A program made the translations under genes and the position numbers. Under the pieces are notes generated by a model. It was not told the DNA's origin and searched no databases. It saw only the letters and a program-made list of their open reading frames with translations. A DNA stretch of 64,000 nucleotides from Bradyrhizobium sp. ARR65 (GTDB taxonomy: Bacteria; Pseudomonadota; Alphaproteobacteria; Rhizobiales; Xanthobacteraceae): NCBI RefSeq assembly GCF_000472385.1, contig NZ_AWZU01000002.1:1-64000 (forward strand), given 5' to 3'. This document shows positions 45,828 through 55,925 of the stretch, piece by piece; within the stretch, counting starts at the first letter, position 1, and each line of letters starts with the position of its first letter.

Positions 45828-48683
45828 CTAAGCCAGCGCCTGCTCGATGGCCGCATCGAGCATTTTCAGGCCCTTTTCGAGATCGCCCTTGAGGTGCACG
45901 CGCAGCGCGCGCCGGCCGCGCTCGGTCAGCACGTCGAAATCGCCGCGCGCCTGCGCCGCCTTGATCACGCCGAAGCTGGCCTTCTGGCCGGGGATTTTCA
46001 GGTCCTTGGTGTCATCGGCGGTGATCTGCAGGAACACACCGCTGTCCGGACCGCCCTTATAGGCCTGTCCCGTCGAATGCAGGAAACGCGGGCCGAACTC
46101 GGCGCAGGTCGCGACACGGCGGTTGTCGCGTAGCCTCAGCCGCATACGCTGCAGGGCATCGATATGTTCGGCGTCGCGCTCGATATAGGCGAGCAGCGCC
46201 ACATAGTCGCCGCTCTGTACGCGCGACAGGTGCGCTTTCAGCCATGAGCCGAGCTCGCCATTGGCGCCGGCCTTGCGCAGATCCGTCGCGTTGCCGTCGT
46301 CCGTGAAGATATCGGCCGCTTTGGAGGCCACCACCGGTTTTTCCGCCGGCAGCTTGCCGGTTTTCTCAAACGCCCCGGTCAATTCGCGCGTCTTGATCTT
46401 GGCGCTTTCGACGTCCGGCTGATTGAAAGGATTGATGCCAAGGACGGCGCCGGCGACGGCGGTCGCCATTTCAAAGCGGAAGAATTCCTGGCCGAGGTGC
46501 TCGATCGACTTCATGACGATGCGCGCCACCGGGTGCCCCGCCTTCTCCAGCGCCGTGAGCTTGTCGTCGTGGCCGGGGTCGTCTTCGCCCTCGGTGCGGA
46601 TATCGATGAAGAAGCGGTCGTCGCCATAAAGGTGAGGTTCGCCCAGCGGCTCGCCGTCGATCGGGATCAGCCCCTTGCCTTCCTTGCCCGTGGACTCCGC
46701 GATCAACTGCTCCGCCCAGGCGCCGAAATCGGCAATCTTCTTGGACGAGATGATCGTCACCTTGTCGCGGCCTTCAAGGCCGGCCTGTCCCAGAGCCAGC
46801 CCGAGCTGCACGCCGGGATTTTCATGGGGCGGTACGTCGGCGGCGCAGGAGCGCACCATGGAGAGCGCGTGCGCAATCAGGCTGCGGACGTCGATGCCGG
46901 CGGCTGCCGCCGGCACGAGGCCAAAGGGCGAGAGCACGGAATACCGGCCGCCGATGGAAGGCTCGCCGTGAAAAACGCGCGCAAAGCCCTGCCTGATCGC
47001 CGTCTTCTCCAGCGAGGAGCCGGGGTCGGTGACCGCGATGAAGCGGTGGCCGGCCTTCTTGGCGCCGATCGTCTTGGCGACGCGATCGAAGAAATAGTCC
47101 TTCATTGCGTTAGGCTCGGTGGTTGAGCCGGATTTGCTGGAGACGATGAACAGGGTCTTTCCGATATCGACCCGCGCCTCCATGGCGCGCACTTCGGCCG
47201 GATCGGTCGAATCCAGGATGTGCAGTTTCGGGAAGCCCGGCTTTTTCGGGAAGGTCATCGCAAGGACCTCTGGCCCGAGGCTCGAACCGCCCATCCCCAG
47301 GACGACAGCGTCGGAAAAATTTTGCCCCTTCACGCGCTGGGCAAAGTCCTCGTAATCGGCGACGTCGGCCTTGGCGGGACTGGTCAGCCAGCCCAGCCAT
47401 TTGTCCTCGTCGGTGCCGGTCCACACCGTCTCGTCGTGGTGCCAAAGCCTGCGCACCTTCGCAGAGGCACGCCATTCCTCGGTGTCCTTGGCGACCGCCT
47501 TGCCAAGCTCGCTCGTCAGCGCAAGGTGCTGCGGATCGAGGGCGCCGCCCAATACGGTGACGCGCTTGTGCGCGACCGCGCCATAGAGCTTGTCGGCGGA
47601 GTCGGCGAACAGCCTGACGCCATCCTTCACCAGCTCGGCCGTGATGGCGTCAAGCGAGATGCCGGATTTCTCCAGCTCGCTGAGAACCTGCCTCGCCTCG
47701 TCGATATTCTCTTCCAGGCTGTCGCGCAGCTTCCCGTGGTCACGGAAGGCGTCGAGCGTCGCCGGCGGCATGGTGTTGACGGTATCGGGACCGATCAGCT
47801 CTTCGATATAGAGGACGTCGCTGTAATCCTTGTTCTTGGTGCCGGTCGAGGCCCACAGCAGCCGCTGCGGCCTGGCGCCCTTGGCGGCGAGCTTCTCCCA
47901 GCGGGCATCCGCGATGAGCTTCTTGTATTCCTGATAGGCGAGTTTTGCGTTCGCGATCGCGACCTTGCCCTTGAGCGCGGCAAGCCGTTCCTTTTCGGTC
48001 GGATCGTTGGCCTTGGCGATCTTCTCGTCAAGCTGCTTGTCGACCATCGTGTCGATACGGCTGACGAAAAAACTGGCGACGCTGGCGACATGGGAGGGAT
48101 CGCCGCCGCCTTCGATGTACTTCTCCAGTCCCGTCAGATAGGCCTCCGCCACCTGCAGATAGACCTTTTGCGAGAACAGAAGCGTGATGTTGACGCTGAT
48201 TCCTTCGCTGGTCAGTTGCTCGATGGCGGGCAAGCCCTCGGGCGTGGCCGGCACCTTGATCATCAGGTTCTTTCGGTGAACGTCTTTCCAGAGCCGGCGC
48301 GCCTCCGCGATCGTGGCTTTGGTGTCGGTGGCGAGATAGGGTGAGACCTCCAGGCTGACAAAGCCGTCCTTGCCGTCCATCGAGTCATAGACCGGGCGCA
48401 GCACGTCGGCGGCGTGCTGGATATCGGCCACCGCGAGCTCCTCGAACAGCTCAGTCACCGGCCGGTCGGCGCGGTTCAGCGCCTTGCCGATCGCGCCGTC
48501 ATATTCGTCGGAGGAGCCGATCGCCTTCTCGAAGATCGAAGGATTGGAGGTGATGCCTTTGACGCCATCCTCGTCAATCAGTTCTTTTAGGTCGCCCTTG
48601 GCGACGAAGCCGCGGGCCAGGAAATCCAACCAGACCGACTGGCCGTGCTTTTCGAGTGCTTTGACGGGATTGACGGGATTCAT
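45828..48683 (-). CDS. tal-pgi: Bifunctional transaldolase / glucose-6-phosphate isomerase
   Basis: A 951-residue fusion. Residues 1-365 are transaldolase with Schiff-base Lys143 ([13 protein letters not shown]), GITSNPSIF and SVNITLLFS. Residues about 375-951 are a phosphoglucose isomerase: [27 protein letters not shown], and later HxxE-type and RHLGQEFFR-like segments. The two activities link fructose-6-phosphate, sedoheptulose-7-phosphate and glucose-6-phosphate. ATG 48683 gives the family N-terminus; AAGG lies 6 bases upstream. First gene of the operon tal-pgi, gnd, zwf, pgl, gntK, HAD. The promoter must lie in 48684-48900 but I cannot place it. Confidence 0.95.
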   Translation of the reverse strand: MNPVNPVKALEKHGQSVWLDFLARGFVAKGDLKELIDEDGVKGITSNPSIFEKAIGSSDEYDGAIGKALNRADRPVTELFEELAVADIQHAADVLRPVYDSMDGKDGFVSLEVSPYLATDTKATIAEARRLWKDVHRKNLMIKVPATPEGLPAIEQLTSEGISVNITLLFSQKVYLQVAEAYLTGLEKYIEGGGDPSHVASVASFFVSRIDTMVDKQLDEKIAKANDPTEKERLAALKGKVAIANAKLAYQEYKKLIADARWEKLAAKGARPQRLLWASTGTKNKDYSDVLYIEELIGPDTVNTMPPATLDAFRDHGKLRDSLEENIDEARQVLSELEKSGISLDAITAELVKDGVRLFADSADKLYGAVAHKRVTVLGGALDPQHLALTSELGKAVAKDTEEWRASAKVRRLWHHDETVWTGTDEDKWLGWLTSPAKADVADYEDFAQRVKGQNFSDAVVLGMGGSSLGPEVLAMTFPKKPGFPKLHILDSTDPAEVRAMEARVDIGKTLFIVSSKSGSTTEPNAMKDYFFDRVAKTIGAKKAGHRFIAVTDPGSSLEKTAIRQGFARVFHGEPSIGGRYSVLSPFGLVPAAAAGIDVRSLIAHALSMVRSCAADVPPHENPGVQLGLALGQAGLEGRDKVTIISSKKIADFGAWAEQLIAESTGKEGKGLIPIDGEPLGEPHLYGDDRFFIDIRTEGEDDPGHDDKLTALEKAGHPVARIVMKSIEHLGQEFFRFEMATAVAGAVLGINPFNQPDVESAKIKTRELTGAFEKTGKLPAEKPVVASKAADIFTDDGNATDLRKAGANGELGSWLKAHLSRVQSGDYVALLAYIERDAEHIDALQRMRLRLRDNRRVATCAEFGPRFLHSTGQAYKGGPDSGVFLQITADDTKDLKIPGQKASFGVIKAAQARGDFDVLTERGRRALRVHLKGDLEKGLKMLDAAIEQALA

Positions 48684-49815
48684 GATGCCTTTTTCCGTTC
48701 GAGCTGGTTCTACTTCCGGAACTCCGCCAGCTTTCTGGCGCCACAATGGATTGTCAACCGGCCTACCGCCGCGGACGGAAAATAGTGCCCGAGGAAAGGT
48801 AACGCTGGTCGCGCCGCTTCGATCCAGAAAATCTGCCCCCACTTAGCGGCAATTGCGGAACAATTTCGTGACAATGCCGGGCCTGCGGGTCGCTAGGGCC
48901 GCAATCCTATTCAAGGCGGTAAGAGGCCCCGCTGCTGCAGCTCAGCGATGCGCATTACGCTGCCCGTATCGGCGCGGACGGGATCGCCGGGCTCCCGCAA
49001 GCGAAACGAATGTCGTCATTGTTTTTTCGACGAACGCACAATTGCAACCGTCGCCGGTATGTGATGCCAAGGCGGAGCGGATAGCCGGCATTTCGGTGCT
49101 CTCCAGAGCTTCGCCGCGGCAACTTCCTGTTTGGGGTATGCCGGCGACCTGCGTCATAGCGGCGCATAAATGTGCGCACAGACCTTGCGGTTCTGTGCCG
49201 CGCCAACATTTGTTTATCGAACGCCTCGGCTTTGGTCGTCGCAATCATGTCCTAAGCGTGGCCCGTGCGTGCAGGCCGGCAAACGCCGCCTCCGCGAGAA
49301 CAAAAACAAGCGCGACACTCCGCAGACATCTTATGCTAATCTTCCAGTATTGCTTCTCTTCCGCTCACCCATTTCAAAACTGGATTGGCGGTGACGGGCG
49401 ATTGCGTAGGAAATTCGTCGTGCCGCGGGGCGTCACGTTCGGCTGCCTGGCGCCGACGCTCAAAAGCGTTCATTTCGTGTTCATTTTGGTCGGGCGGAGG
49501 CGCCTTCACGCGTCTTCACAAACCGTTGTGCGGCGCAGGGAAAAGCCTCGGAAAAGCATATCTCCGGATTCGTACGGATGTTGCGAACCCGCTACAATAG
49601 GCCAAAACTAATGCGCTGGAAGGGTTTTTGCCGAACTATTGAGCGAACTGCTTGTTGATATGGCAATCACTGCATGCGGTACGCATTGCGAAGAGGAGCT
49701 CAGCGAGCGTTCAATAGAGGCAGCGTGCTCAGTTTGATTCGTCGTTGAGCAGGAACGCACCCCTACTCAGCCCGTTTCAAAGTGCAGCGGGACATATCGC
49801 GGAGAGAGAGGGATC
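48684..49815. other. 1.1-kb intergenic region without a convincing gene
   Basis: Divergent region between tal-pgi (minus) and prkA (plus). Open frames occur (for example 48853-49611 plus and 48942-49244 minus), but they are rich in Cys, Arg and Ser, lack motifs and have no ribosome sites, so I do not call them. The part after about 49590 is less GC-rich than its surroundings. An EcfG promoter lies at 49753-49777. The region may hold a decayed gene or an unrecognised RNA. Confidence 0.55.
49753..49777 (+). promoter_or_regulatory. EcfG-type promoter of the prkA-yeaH-spoVR operon
   Basis: GGAAC (49753-49757), 16-base spacer, CGTT (49774-49777): an exact match to the general-stress sigma factor consensus of Alphaproteobacteria. 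Predicted start near 49784, leaving a leader of about 32 bases with the GGAGAGAGAGGG ribosome site before ATG 49816. Confidence 0.8.
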
Positions 49816-51759
49816 ATGTACAACGATTCTCTATTCAATGCTTTCGCTCGATCGTTCGAGGCGCGAAGCCAGACCGACATGTCGATGGCGGAATATCTGG
49901 AATCGTGTCGAACAGATCCGATGCGATATGCAAATGCGGCCGAACGACTACTAGCGGCGATCGGTGAGCCCCAGATGATCGACACGGCCAAGGACCCACG
50001 CCTTGGCCGTATCTTTTTGAACCGCACGATACGCAGCTATCCGGCCTTCGCCGGCTTCCACGGCATGGAAGATACGATCGAGCGTATCGTCGGATTCTTC
50101 CGCCACGCCGCGCAGGGGCTCGAAGAGCGCAAGCAAATCCTCTATCTGCTTGGCCCGGTCGGCGGCGGCAAGTCCTCTCTCGCCGAGCGGTTGAAGCAAT
50201 TGATGGAAGTGCATCCCATCTATGTGCTGAAGGCGGGCGATGAGCTGAGCCCGGTGTTCGAGTCTCCGCTCGGTCTGTTCGACCCCGATACGCTCGGGCC
50301 GATGCTCGAGGAGAAATACGGCATTCCGCGCCGCCGTCTCACCGGCCTGATGAGTCCGTGGTGCTACAAGCGGCTGGAATCCTTCGGCGGCGACATCTCG
50401 CAATTCCGCGTCGCCAAGATTCAGCCCTCGCGCCTGCGCCAGATCGCGATCTCCAAGACTGAGCCAGGTGACGAGAACAACCAGGATATCTCCTCGCTCG
50501 TCGGCAAGGTCGACATCCGCAAGCTCGAGACCTTCGCCCAGAACGATCCCGACGCCTACAGCTATTCGGGCGGCCTCAATCGCGCCAACCAGGGCATTCT
50601 CGAATTCGTCGAGATGTTCAAGGCGCCGATCAAGATGCTGCATCCGCTGCTGACGGCGACGCAGGAGGGCAATTACATCGGCACCGAAAACATCGGCGCC
50701 ATTCCTTTCAGCGGCATCATCCTCGCGCACTCCAACGAGGCCGAATGGCAGAGCTTCAAGGCCAACAAGAACAACGAGGCCTTTATCGACCGCATCTGTG
50801 TGATCAAGGTCCCGTACGTCCTGCGTGTCACCGAGGAGCGCAAGATCTACGAGAAGCTGATCCAGAGTTCGGAGCTTGCGAATGCGCCTTGCGCGCCGGC
50901 GACGCTCGATACGATGGCTCGCTTCTCGGTGATGTCGCGCCTGCGCAGGCACGAGAACTCGACGCTCTTTTCCAAGATGCGTGTCTATGACGGCGAGAGT
51001 CTGAAGGAGTCCGATCCGAAGGCCCGCAGCGTCCAGGAATACAGGGACGCGGCCGGCGTCGACGAGGGCATGGATGGAGTTTCCACCCGCTTTGCCTTCA
51101 AGGTTCTCGCGGCGACCTTCAACCACGATACCCAGGAGGTCGGCGCCGACGCCGTCCATCTGATGTATGTGCTGGAGCACGCGATCCGTCGCGAGCAGCT
51201 CCCCGAGGAGCTCGAGAAACGCTATCTGGAATTCATCAAGGCGGAGCTGGCGCCGCGCTACGCGGAGTTCATCGGCAACGAGATCCAGAAGGCCTATCTG
51301 GAATCCTACTCCGATTACGGCCAGAACCTCTTCGACCGCTACGTCGACTATGCCGACGCCTGGATCGAGGATCAGGACTTCAAGGATCCCGACACCGGCC
51401 AGCTTCTGGATCGTGAACTGCTCAACCAGGAACTGACGAAGATCGAAAAGCCCGCCGGAATTGCCAATCCCAAGGACTTCCGCAACGAGGTGGTCAAGTT
51501 CTCGCTGCGGTCGCGGGCCCAGAACGGCGGGAAGAATCCGAAGTGGACCTCCTACGAGAAGATTCGCGAGGTGATCGAAAAACGGATATTCTCGCAGGTC
51601 GAGGACCTGCTTCCCGTGATCTCGTTCGGGTCCAAGAAGGACGGCGAGACCGAGAAGAAGCACGCCGATTTCGTCGCGCGGATGATCGAACGCGGTTACA
51701 CCGAGCGGCAGGTCCGGCGGCTGGTCGAGTGGTACATGCGCGTGAAGCAGGCCGGATAG
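49816..51759 (+). CDS. prkA: PrkA family serine protein kinase / AAA+ ATPase
   Basis: A 647-residue PrkA (YeaG-type) protein. The N-terminal AAA+ domain has Walker A GPVGGGKS at 113-120 and continues through GLFDPDTL and GYFSGGLNRANQG-like sequence SYSGGLNRANQGILEFVEMF. The C-terminal PrkA kinase-like domain starts near 390. In enterics YeaG acts in nitrogen starvation and stress survival; its kinase activity is reported but its targets are poorly known. The strong ribosome site and EcfG promoter upstream support stress induction. It is the first of three co-directional genes; 18 bases separate it from yeaH. Confidence 0.95.
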   Translation: MYNDSLFNAFARSFEARSQTDMSMAEYLESCRTDPMRYANAAERLLAAIGEPQMIDTAKDPRLGRIFLNRTIRSYPAFAGFHGMEDTIERIVGFFRHAAQGLEERKQILYLLGPVGGGKSSLAERLKQLMEVHPIYVLKAGDELSPVFESPLGLFDPDTLGPMLEEKYGIPRRRLTGLMSPWCYKRLESFGGDISQFRVAKIQPSRLRQIAISKTEPGDENNQDISSLVGKVDIRKLETFAQNDPDAYSYSGGLNRANQGILEFVEMFKAPIKMLHPLLTATQEGNYIGTENIGAIPFSGIILAHSNEAEWQSFKANKNNEAFIDRICVIKVPYVLRVTEERKIYEKLIQSSELANAPCAPATLDTMARFSVMSRLRRHENSTLFSKMRVYDGESLKESDPKARSVQEYRDAAGVDEGMDGVSTRFAFKVLAATFNHDTQEVGADAVHLMYVLEHAIRREQLPEELEKRYLEFIKAELAPRYAEFIGNEIQKAYLESYSDYGQNLFDRYVDYADAWIEDQDFKDPDTGQLLDRELLNQELTKIEKPAGIANPKDFRNEVVKFSLRSRAQNGGKNPKWTSYEKIREVIEKRIFSQVEDLLPVISFGSKKDGETEKKHADFVARMIERGYTERQVRRLVEWYMRVKQAG

Positions 51760-51777
51760 GCGGAGGCGGATGTAACA

Positions 51778-53058
51778 GTGGCCTTTCATATCATCGATCG
51801 GCGCCTGAACCCGGGAGGCAAGAGCCTCGAGAACCGCCAGCGTTTTTTGCGGCGGGCCAAGGCTCAGGTTCAAAGCGCGGTCAAGAAGTCCTCGCAGGAT
51901 CGCGACATCAAGGATGTCCTGGAGGGCGGCGAGGTCAGTATCGCGCTCGACGGCATGGACGAGCCGCGCTTTCGCCGCGAGGGCGGCACGCGCGATATGG
52001 TGCTCCCCGGCAACAAGAAGTTCGTGGAGGGTGACATCCTGCCGCGTTCGAACGAAGGCGGCGGGAGGAAATCCCAGCCGGGGCAGGGCGACAGCGAAGA
52101 TGCCTTCCGCTTCGTGCTGAGCCGGGAAGAGTTCGTCAACCTGTTCCTCGATGATCTGGAGCTGCCGGATCTCGCCAAGCGCAAGCTTGCCGATACGGAA
52201 AGCGAGGGTCTGCAGCGCGCCGGCTATGCCACTTCGGGCTCGCCCGCCAACATCTCGATCAGCCGCACGGTGAGCCGTGCGCTGATGCGCCGCGTGGCAC
52301 TGCGCCGGCCGCGGCCGCAAGAGATAGCCGCGCTCGAGGCGGAACTCGCCGAATGCGAAGACGAAGCGCGCCGCGCCGAGCTGATCGCCGAGATCGAGGC
52401 GCTGAAGGCTAAAGCCAAACGAATCCCCTTCATCGATCCGATCGACATCCGCTACCGCCGGTTCGAGACCATTCCGAAGCCGGTGGCGCAGGCGGTGATG
52501 TTCTGCCTGATGGACGTTTCGGGCTCGATGTCCGAGCACATGAAGGACCTCGCCAAGCGGTTCTACATGCTGCTCTACGTGTTCCTGAAGCGGCGTTACC
52601 GCCATGTCGAGATCGTGTTCATCCGTCATACCGATCGCGCCGAAGAGGTCGACGAGCAGACCTTCTTCTACGGCCCGGCCTCGGGCGGCACGCTCGTCTC
52701 CAGCGCGTTGCAGGCGATGCACGAGATCGTCCGCTCGCGCTTCCGTCCCTCGGATTGGAACATCTACGCCGCGCAGGCATCCGACGGCGACAACTCGATC
52801 TCCGACAGCGAGCCCGTGTCCCGCATTCTGACTGAGCACATCCTGCCGGTCTGTCAGTTCTTCGCCTATCTCGAGGTCGGCGAGGCCGGCGGCTATTCGT
52901 TCGAAATGCCGGATTCCTCGCTGTGGTCGCTCTACGAGCGGCTGCGCGGGAACGGCGCGGAGCTCTCGATGCGCAAGGTTCGGGACCGCAGCGAGATCTT
53001 CCCGGTCTTCCATGATCTGTTTCAGCGCCGCGCCAAGCAGGAGAAGGCCGCTTCATGA
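51778..53058 (+). CDS. yeaH: YeaH/YhbH family protein (DUF444, von Willebrand A-like)
   Basis: A 426-residue DUF444 protein. The N-terminal MAFHIIDRRLNPGGKSLENR is typical. A charged low-complexity region lies at about 90-110. The vWA-like domain begins near 240 with the metal-site motif DVSGSMSEHMKD. Its partner is PrkA; the pair is almost always co-encoded. GTG 51778 is used, with GGAGG 11 bases upstream. It overlaps spoVR by 4 bases. Function is unclear; vWA domains usually mediate metal-dependent protein binding. Confidence 0.94.
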   Translation: MAFHIIDRRLNPGGKSLENRQRFLRRAKAQVQSAVKKSSQDRDIKDVLEGGEVSIALDGMDEPRFRREGGTRDMVLPGNKKFVEGDILPRSNEGGGRKSQPGQGDSEDAFRFVLSREEFVNLFLDDLELPDLAKRKLADTESEGLQRAGYATSGSPANISISRTVSRALMRRVALRRPRPQEIAALEAELAECEDEARRAELIAEIEALKAKAKRIPFIDPIDIRYRRFETIPKPVAQAVMFCLMDVSGSMSEHMKDLAKRFYMLLYVFLKRRYRHVEIVFIRHTDRAEEVDEQTFFYGPASGGTLVSSALQAMHEIVRSRFRPSDWNIYAAQASDGDNSISDSEPVSRILTEHILPVCQFFAYLEVGEAGGYSFEMPDSSLWSLYERLRGNGAELSMRKVRDRSEIFPVFHDLFQRRAKQEKAAS

Positions 53059-54596
53059 CAGGGCAACGTCTCTTCGAGGGTGCGGATTGGGACTTTGCCA
53101 CGCTGCAGCGTATCCACGATGCATGCGAGGAGATCGCGCGCTCCGAACTCGGCCTCGACACCTATATCAACCAGATCGAGGTCATTACCGCCGAGCAGAT
53201 GCTGGACGCCTATTCGTCCGTCGGCATGCCGCTGTTCTACAAGCATTGGTCGTTCGGCAAGCACTTTGCCTTCCACGAAGCCTCCTACCGCAAGGGGCTG
53301 ATGGGGCTTGCCTACGAGATCGTCATCAACTCGTCGCCCTGTATTTCCTACCTGATGGAGGAAAACACCGCGACGATGCAGGCGCTGGTGATCGCGCATG
53401 CCGCGTTCGGCCACAATCATTTCTTCAAGAACAACTATCTGTTCAAGCAATGGACCGACGCCGACGGCATTCTCGACTATCTGGAGTTCGCCAAGCGCTA
53501 TGTGACCCAGTGCGAGGAGCGCTACGGCCATGTCGCGGTCGAGCAGACGCTCGATGCCGCGCACGCCTTGATGTCGCACGGCGTCGATCGCTATCCCGGC
53601 AAGAAGAAGCTCGACCTGCGTGATGAAGAGAAGCGCGCGGGCAAGCGCCGTCTGCATGAGGAACGCGCCTTTAACGACCTGTGGCGCACGGTTCCGACCG
53701 GACCCGCCAAGAGCCGCCAGGTGCTCAATATCGAGCGACGCCGCAAACTGCTCGGCCTGCCCCAGGAAAATCTCCTGTACTTCCTGGAAAAGAGCGCTCC
53801 GCGTCTCGCCCCCTGGCAGCGCGAGCTCCTGCGTATCGTGCGCCACATCGCGCAATATTTCTATCCGCAGAGCCAGACCAAGGTTATGAACGAGGGCACC
53901 GCGACCTATGTTCATTACCGGATGATGAACCGACTGCACCAGCAGGGGCGCATCTCCGACGGCAACTTCCTCGAATTCCTGCAATCGCACACCAACGTGG
54001 TGTTCCAGCCGGAGTTCGATGATCCACGCTTCTCCGGCTTTAATCCCTACGCGCTCGGCTTTGCGATGATGCAGGACATCGAGCGCATCGTGACCAATCC
54101 GGAGGACGAGGACCGCGAGTGGTTTCCGGAAATAGCCGGCTGCGGCGATGTCGAGGATGTGCTGCGCGGCATCTGGGCCAACTATCGGGACGAGAGCTTC
54201 GTCGGCCAGTTCCTGAGCCCCAATCTGATCCGTCAGCTACGGCTGTTCCACCTGCATGACGATCCGGAAGAGCGCGCCGGCATCAAGGTGGACGCCATCC
54301 ACAATGAACGCGGCTATCGCCGCATCCGCCGCGAATTGTCGCGCCAGTACGACATCGGCTACATCGACCCCAACATCGAGGTTGTCGATGTCGATCTCGC
54401 CGGCGATCGCAGACTGATGCTGCGCCACACGGTCGTGAAAGGCGCCCAGCTCAACGAGCTGGATGCCAAGCGCGTGCTGCAGCATCTGGCGGACCTCTGG
54501 AGCTACGACGTATCCCTGGTGGAAGTCGATGCCAGCACCGACAAGGTCCTGAAGGAGTACGTTCTCAATCCGCGGATACAACCGGCGGCCGCCTGA
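53055..54596 (+). CDS. spoVR: SpoVR family protein
   Basis: A 513-residue SpoVR/YcgB family protein, third gene of the module. Family hallmarks: MPLFYKHWSFGKHF, YEIVINSSPCISYLMEENT, HAAFGHNHFFKNNYLF, and MNEGTATYVHYRMMNRLH. Conserved histidines and glutamates in these motifs hint at a metal site. The name comes from a Bacillus gene affecting spore cortex, but this organism need not sporulate; in proteobacteria the role is unknown. ATG overlaps the yeaH stop (ATGA). Its last codons overlap a 14-base direct repeat at 54584-54613. Confidence 0.94.
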   Translation: MTGQRLFEGADWDFATLQRIHDACEEIARSELGLDTYINQIEVITAEQMLDAYSSVGMPLFYKHWSFGKHFAFHEASYRKGLMGLAYEIVINSSPCISYLMEENTATMQALVIAHAAFGHNHFFKNNYLFKQWTDADGILDYLEFAKRYVTQCEERYGHVAVEQTLDAAHALMSHGVDRYPGKKKLDLRDEEKRAGKRRLHEERAFNDLWRTVPTGPAKSRQVLNIERRRKLLGLPQENLLYFLEKSAPRLAPWQRELLRIVRHIAQYFYPQSQTKVMNEGTATYVHYRMMNRLHQQGRISDGNFLEFLQSHTNVVFQPEFDDPRFSGFNPYALGFAMMQDIERIVTNPEDEDREWFPEIAGCGDVEDVLRGIWANYRDESFVGQFLSPNLIRQLRLFHLHDDPEERAGIKVDAIHNERGYRRIRRELSRQYDIGYIDPNIEVVDVDLAGDRRLMLRHTVVKGAQLNELDAKRVLQHLADLWSYDVSLVEVDASTDKVLKEYVLNPRIQPAAA

Positions 54597-54613
54597 GTGG
54601 GCGGCCGCCTGAG
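54584..54613. repeat. Short tandem direct repeat at the spoVR stop
   Basis: GGCGGCCGCCTGAG occurs at 54584-54597 and again at 54600-54613. The first copy contains the spoVR stop codon. The repeat includes the palindrome GGCGGCCGCC. Confidence 0.8.
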
Positions 54614-54782
54614 CGAAGCGGAAAGCCGGCCACATAGTCGCCTTCCTCGATCGATCGGGCCAGCGGGCTCTGTTCACCTCGCCACGCGCTTTGGTCGGTG
54701 GCGACCGGCCAAAGCGCTAAGTCGCCTCCATCCCACAAATTCTGGTCGTGCGGATACACAGGGGGACTATCCACCCACCGAC

Positions 54783-54840
54783 ATTGCGGAGAGTCCTCCT
54801 CATCTCGACCTTCTCCCCGCAAGCGGGGACAAGGGGAGCG
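54783..54840. repeat. Intergenic repeat with CCCCGC-AA-GCGGGG hairpin
   Basis: CTCATCTCGACCTTCTCCCC-GCAAGCGGGGACAAGGGGAG resembles a widespread repeat with the core CTCTCCCCGC..GCGGGGAGAGG. Arms CCCCGC (54815-54820) and GCGGGG (54823-54828). It lies between convergent spoVR and korB and could serve as a terminator. Confidence 0.5.
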
Positions 54841-54869
54841 ACGTTCTTCGCGTCAAATTGAGAGCCGCG

Positions 54870-55925
54870 CTACCGCAAGCTCGCGTTGATCTTGTCCAGC
54901 ACCGTTGAGCCTGGACACAGATCCTGCGCTTCGAGCGAGTTGAGCGGCGCATCCACCGTGTTGAGGTGGCTGTGCAGGTCTTCCGCCTCGGGATCGACAT
55001 AGAGCAGCCCGGTGACGATCTGTCCTTTCGCGGCGTGTTTCTGCAGGAAAGCCTGTGCGGCAACACGGTCATGCACGTCGTAATCGGCGTCGATCTTGCG
55101 CAATGCGAGCCTCGATCCGTCGTGCTGCTCGACGATCTGCACGGTGCCCGGGGCATAGTCGACGGTGATCGGATCGCGACCGGTGATGACATCGAGGCGG
55201 TTCACCGCGTCATTATGTTCGCGGACATAATCGAAGCTTTTGGTCGAGCCGGCGTGATTATTGAAGGCGACGCATGGGCTGATCACGTCGATGAAGGCGG
55301 CGCCCTTGTGTTGCAACGCGCCCGCGATCACGGGTACGAGCTGACGCTTGTCGCCGGAGAAGCTGCGTGCCACGTAAGTCGCTCCTAGCTGCAGCGCAAT
55401 CGCCACGAGATCGATGGCGTTATCGGTGTTCATGACGCCTTTCTTGGATTTCGACCCGCGGTCGGCGGTGGCGGAGAACTGTCCCTTGGTCAAGCCGTAG
55501 ACGCCATTGTTCTCGACGATATAGGTCATGTTGACGCCGCGCCGGATCGAATGCGCGAATTGGCCGAAGCCGATCGAGGCGGAATCGCCATCGCCGGAGA
55601 CGCCGAGATAAATCAGGTCGCGGTTGGCGAGATTGGCGCCGGTGAGGACCGAGGGCATGCGGCCGTGCACGGAGTTGAAGCCGTGCGAATTGCCAAGGAA
55701 ATAGTCGGGCGTCTTCGACGAACAGCCGATACCGGAGATTTTCGCCACGCGATGCGGCTCGATCGAGAGCTCGAAGCAGGCTTCGATGATCGAGGCGGTG
55801 ATCGAGTCGTGGCCGCAGCCGGCACACAGCGTCGAGATCTTGCCCTCGTAGTCGCGATGGGTGAAGCCGAGCGCGTTCTTCTTCAGGCCCGGGTGATGAA
55901 ATCTGGGTTTTGCAATATAAGTCAT
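54870..55925 (-). CDS. korB: 2-oxoacid:ferredoxin oxidoreductase, beta subunit (TPP-binding)
   Basis: A 351-residue beta subunit, probably acting on 2-oxoglutarate. Cys34, Cys37 (CAGCGH) and Cys68 (GIGCSS) could hold an Fe-S cluster. The TPP motif runs from GDGDS (111) to NN (139-140). It starts with ATG 55925, overlapping the korA stop by 4 bases. Together with KorA it decarboxylates a 2-oxoacid to its CoA ester and reduces ferredoxin. In aerobic Alphaproteobacteria this can bypass or complement the 2-oxoglutarate dehydrogenase complex. Substrate choice is inferred from overall resemblance. Confidence 0.9.
   Translation of the reverse strand: MTYIAKPRFHHPGLKKNALGFTHRDYEGKISTLCAGCGHDSITASIIEACFELSIEPHRVAKISGIGCSSKTPDYFLGNSHGFNSVHGRMPSVLTGANLANRDLIYLGVSGDGDSASIGFGQFAHSIRRGVNMTYIVENNGVYGLTKGQFSATADRGSKSKKGVMNTDNAIDLVAIALQLGATYVARSFSGDKRQLVPVIAGALQHKGAAFIDVISPCVAFNNHAGSTKSFDYVREHNDAVNRLDVITGRDPITVDYAPGTVQIVEQHDGSRLALRKIDADYDVHDRVAAQAFLQKHAAKGQIVTGLLYVDPEAEDLHSHLNTVDAPLNSLEAQDLCPGSTVLDKINASLR

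Noticed and set aside
48853-49611. 252-codon open frame in the tal-pgi/prkA gap
   Set aside because: Rich in Arg, Cys and Ser without hydrophobic-core pattern, no ribosome site, no recognisable motif.
53012-54022. Frame-shifted open frames within spoVR
   Set aside because: The annotated spoVR frame contains all family motifs without interruption; the others are shadows.
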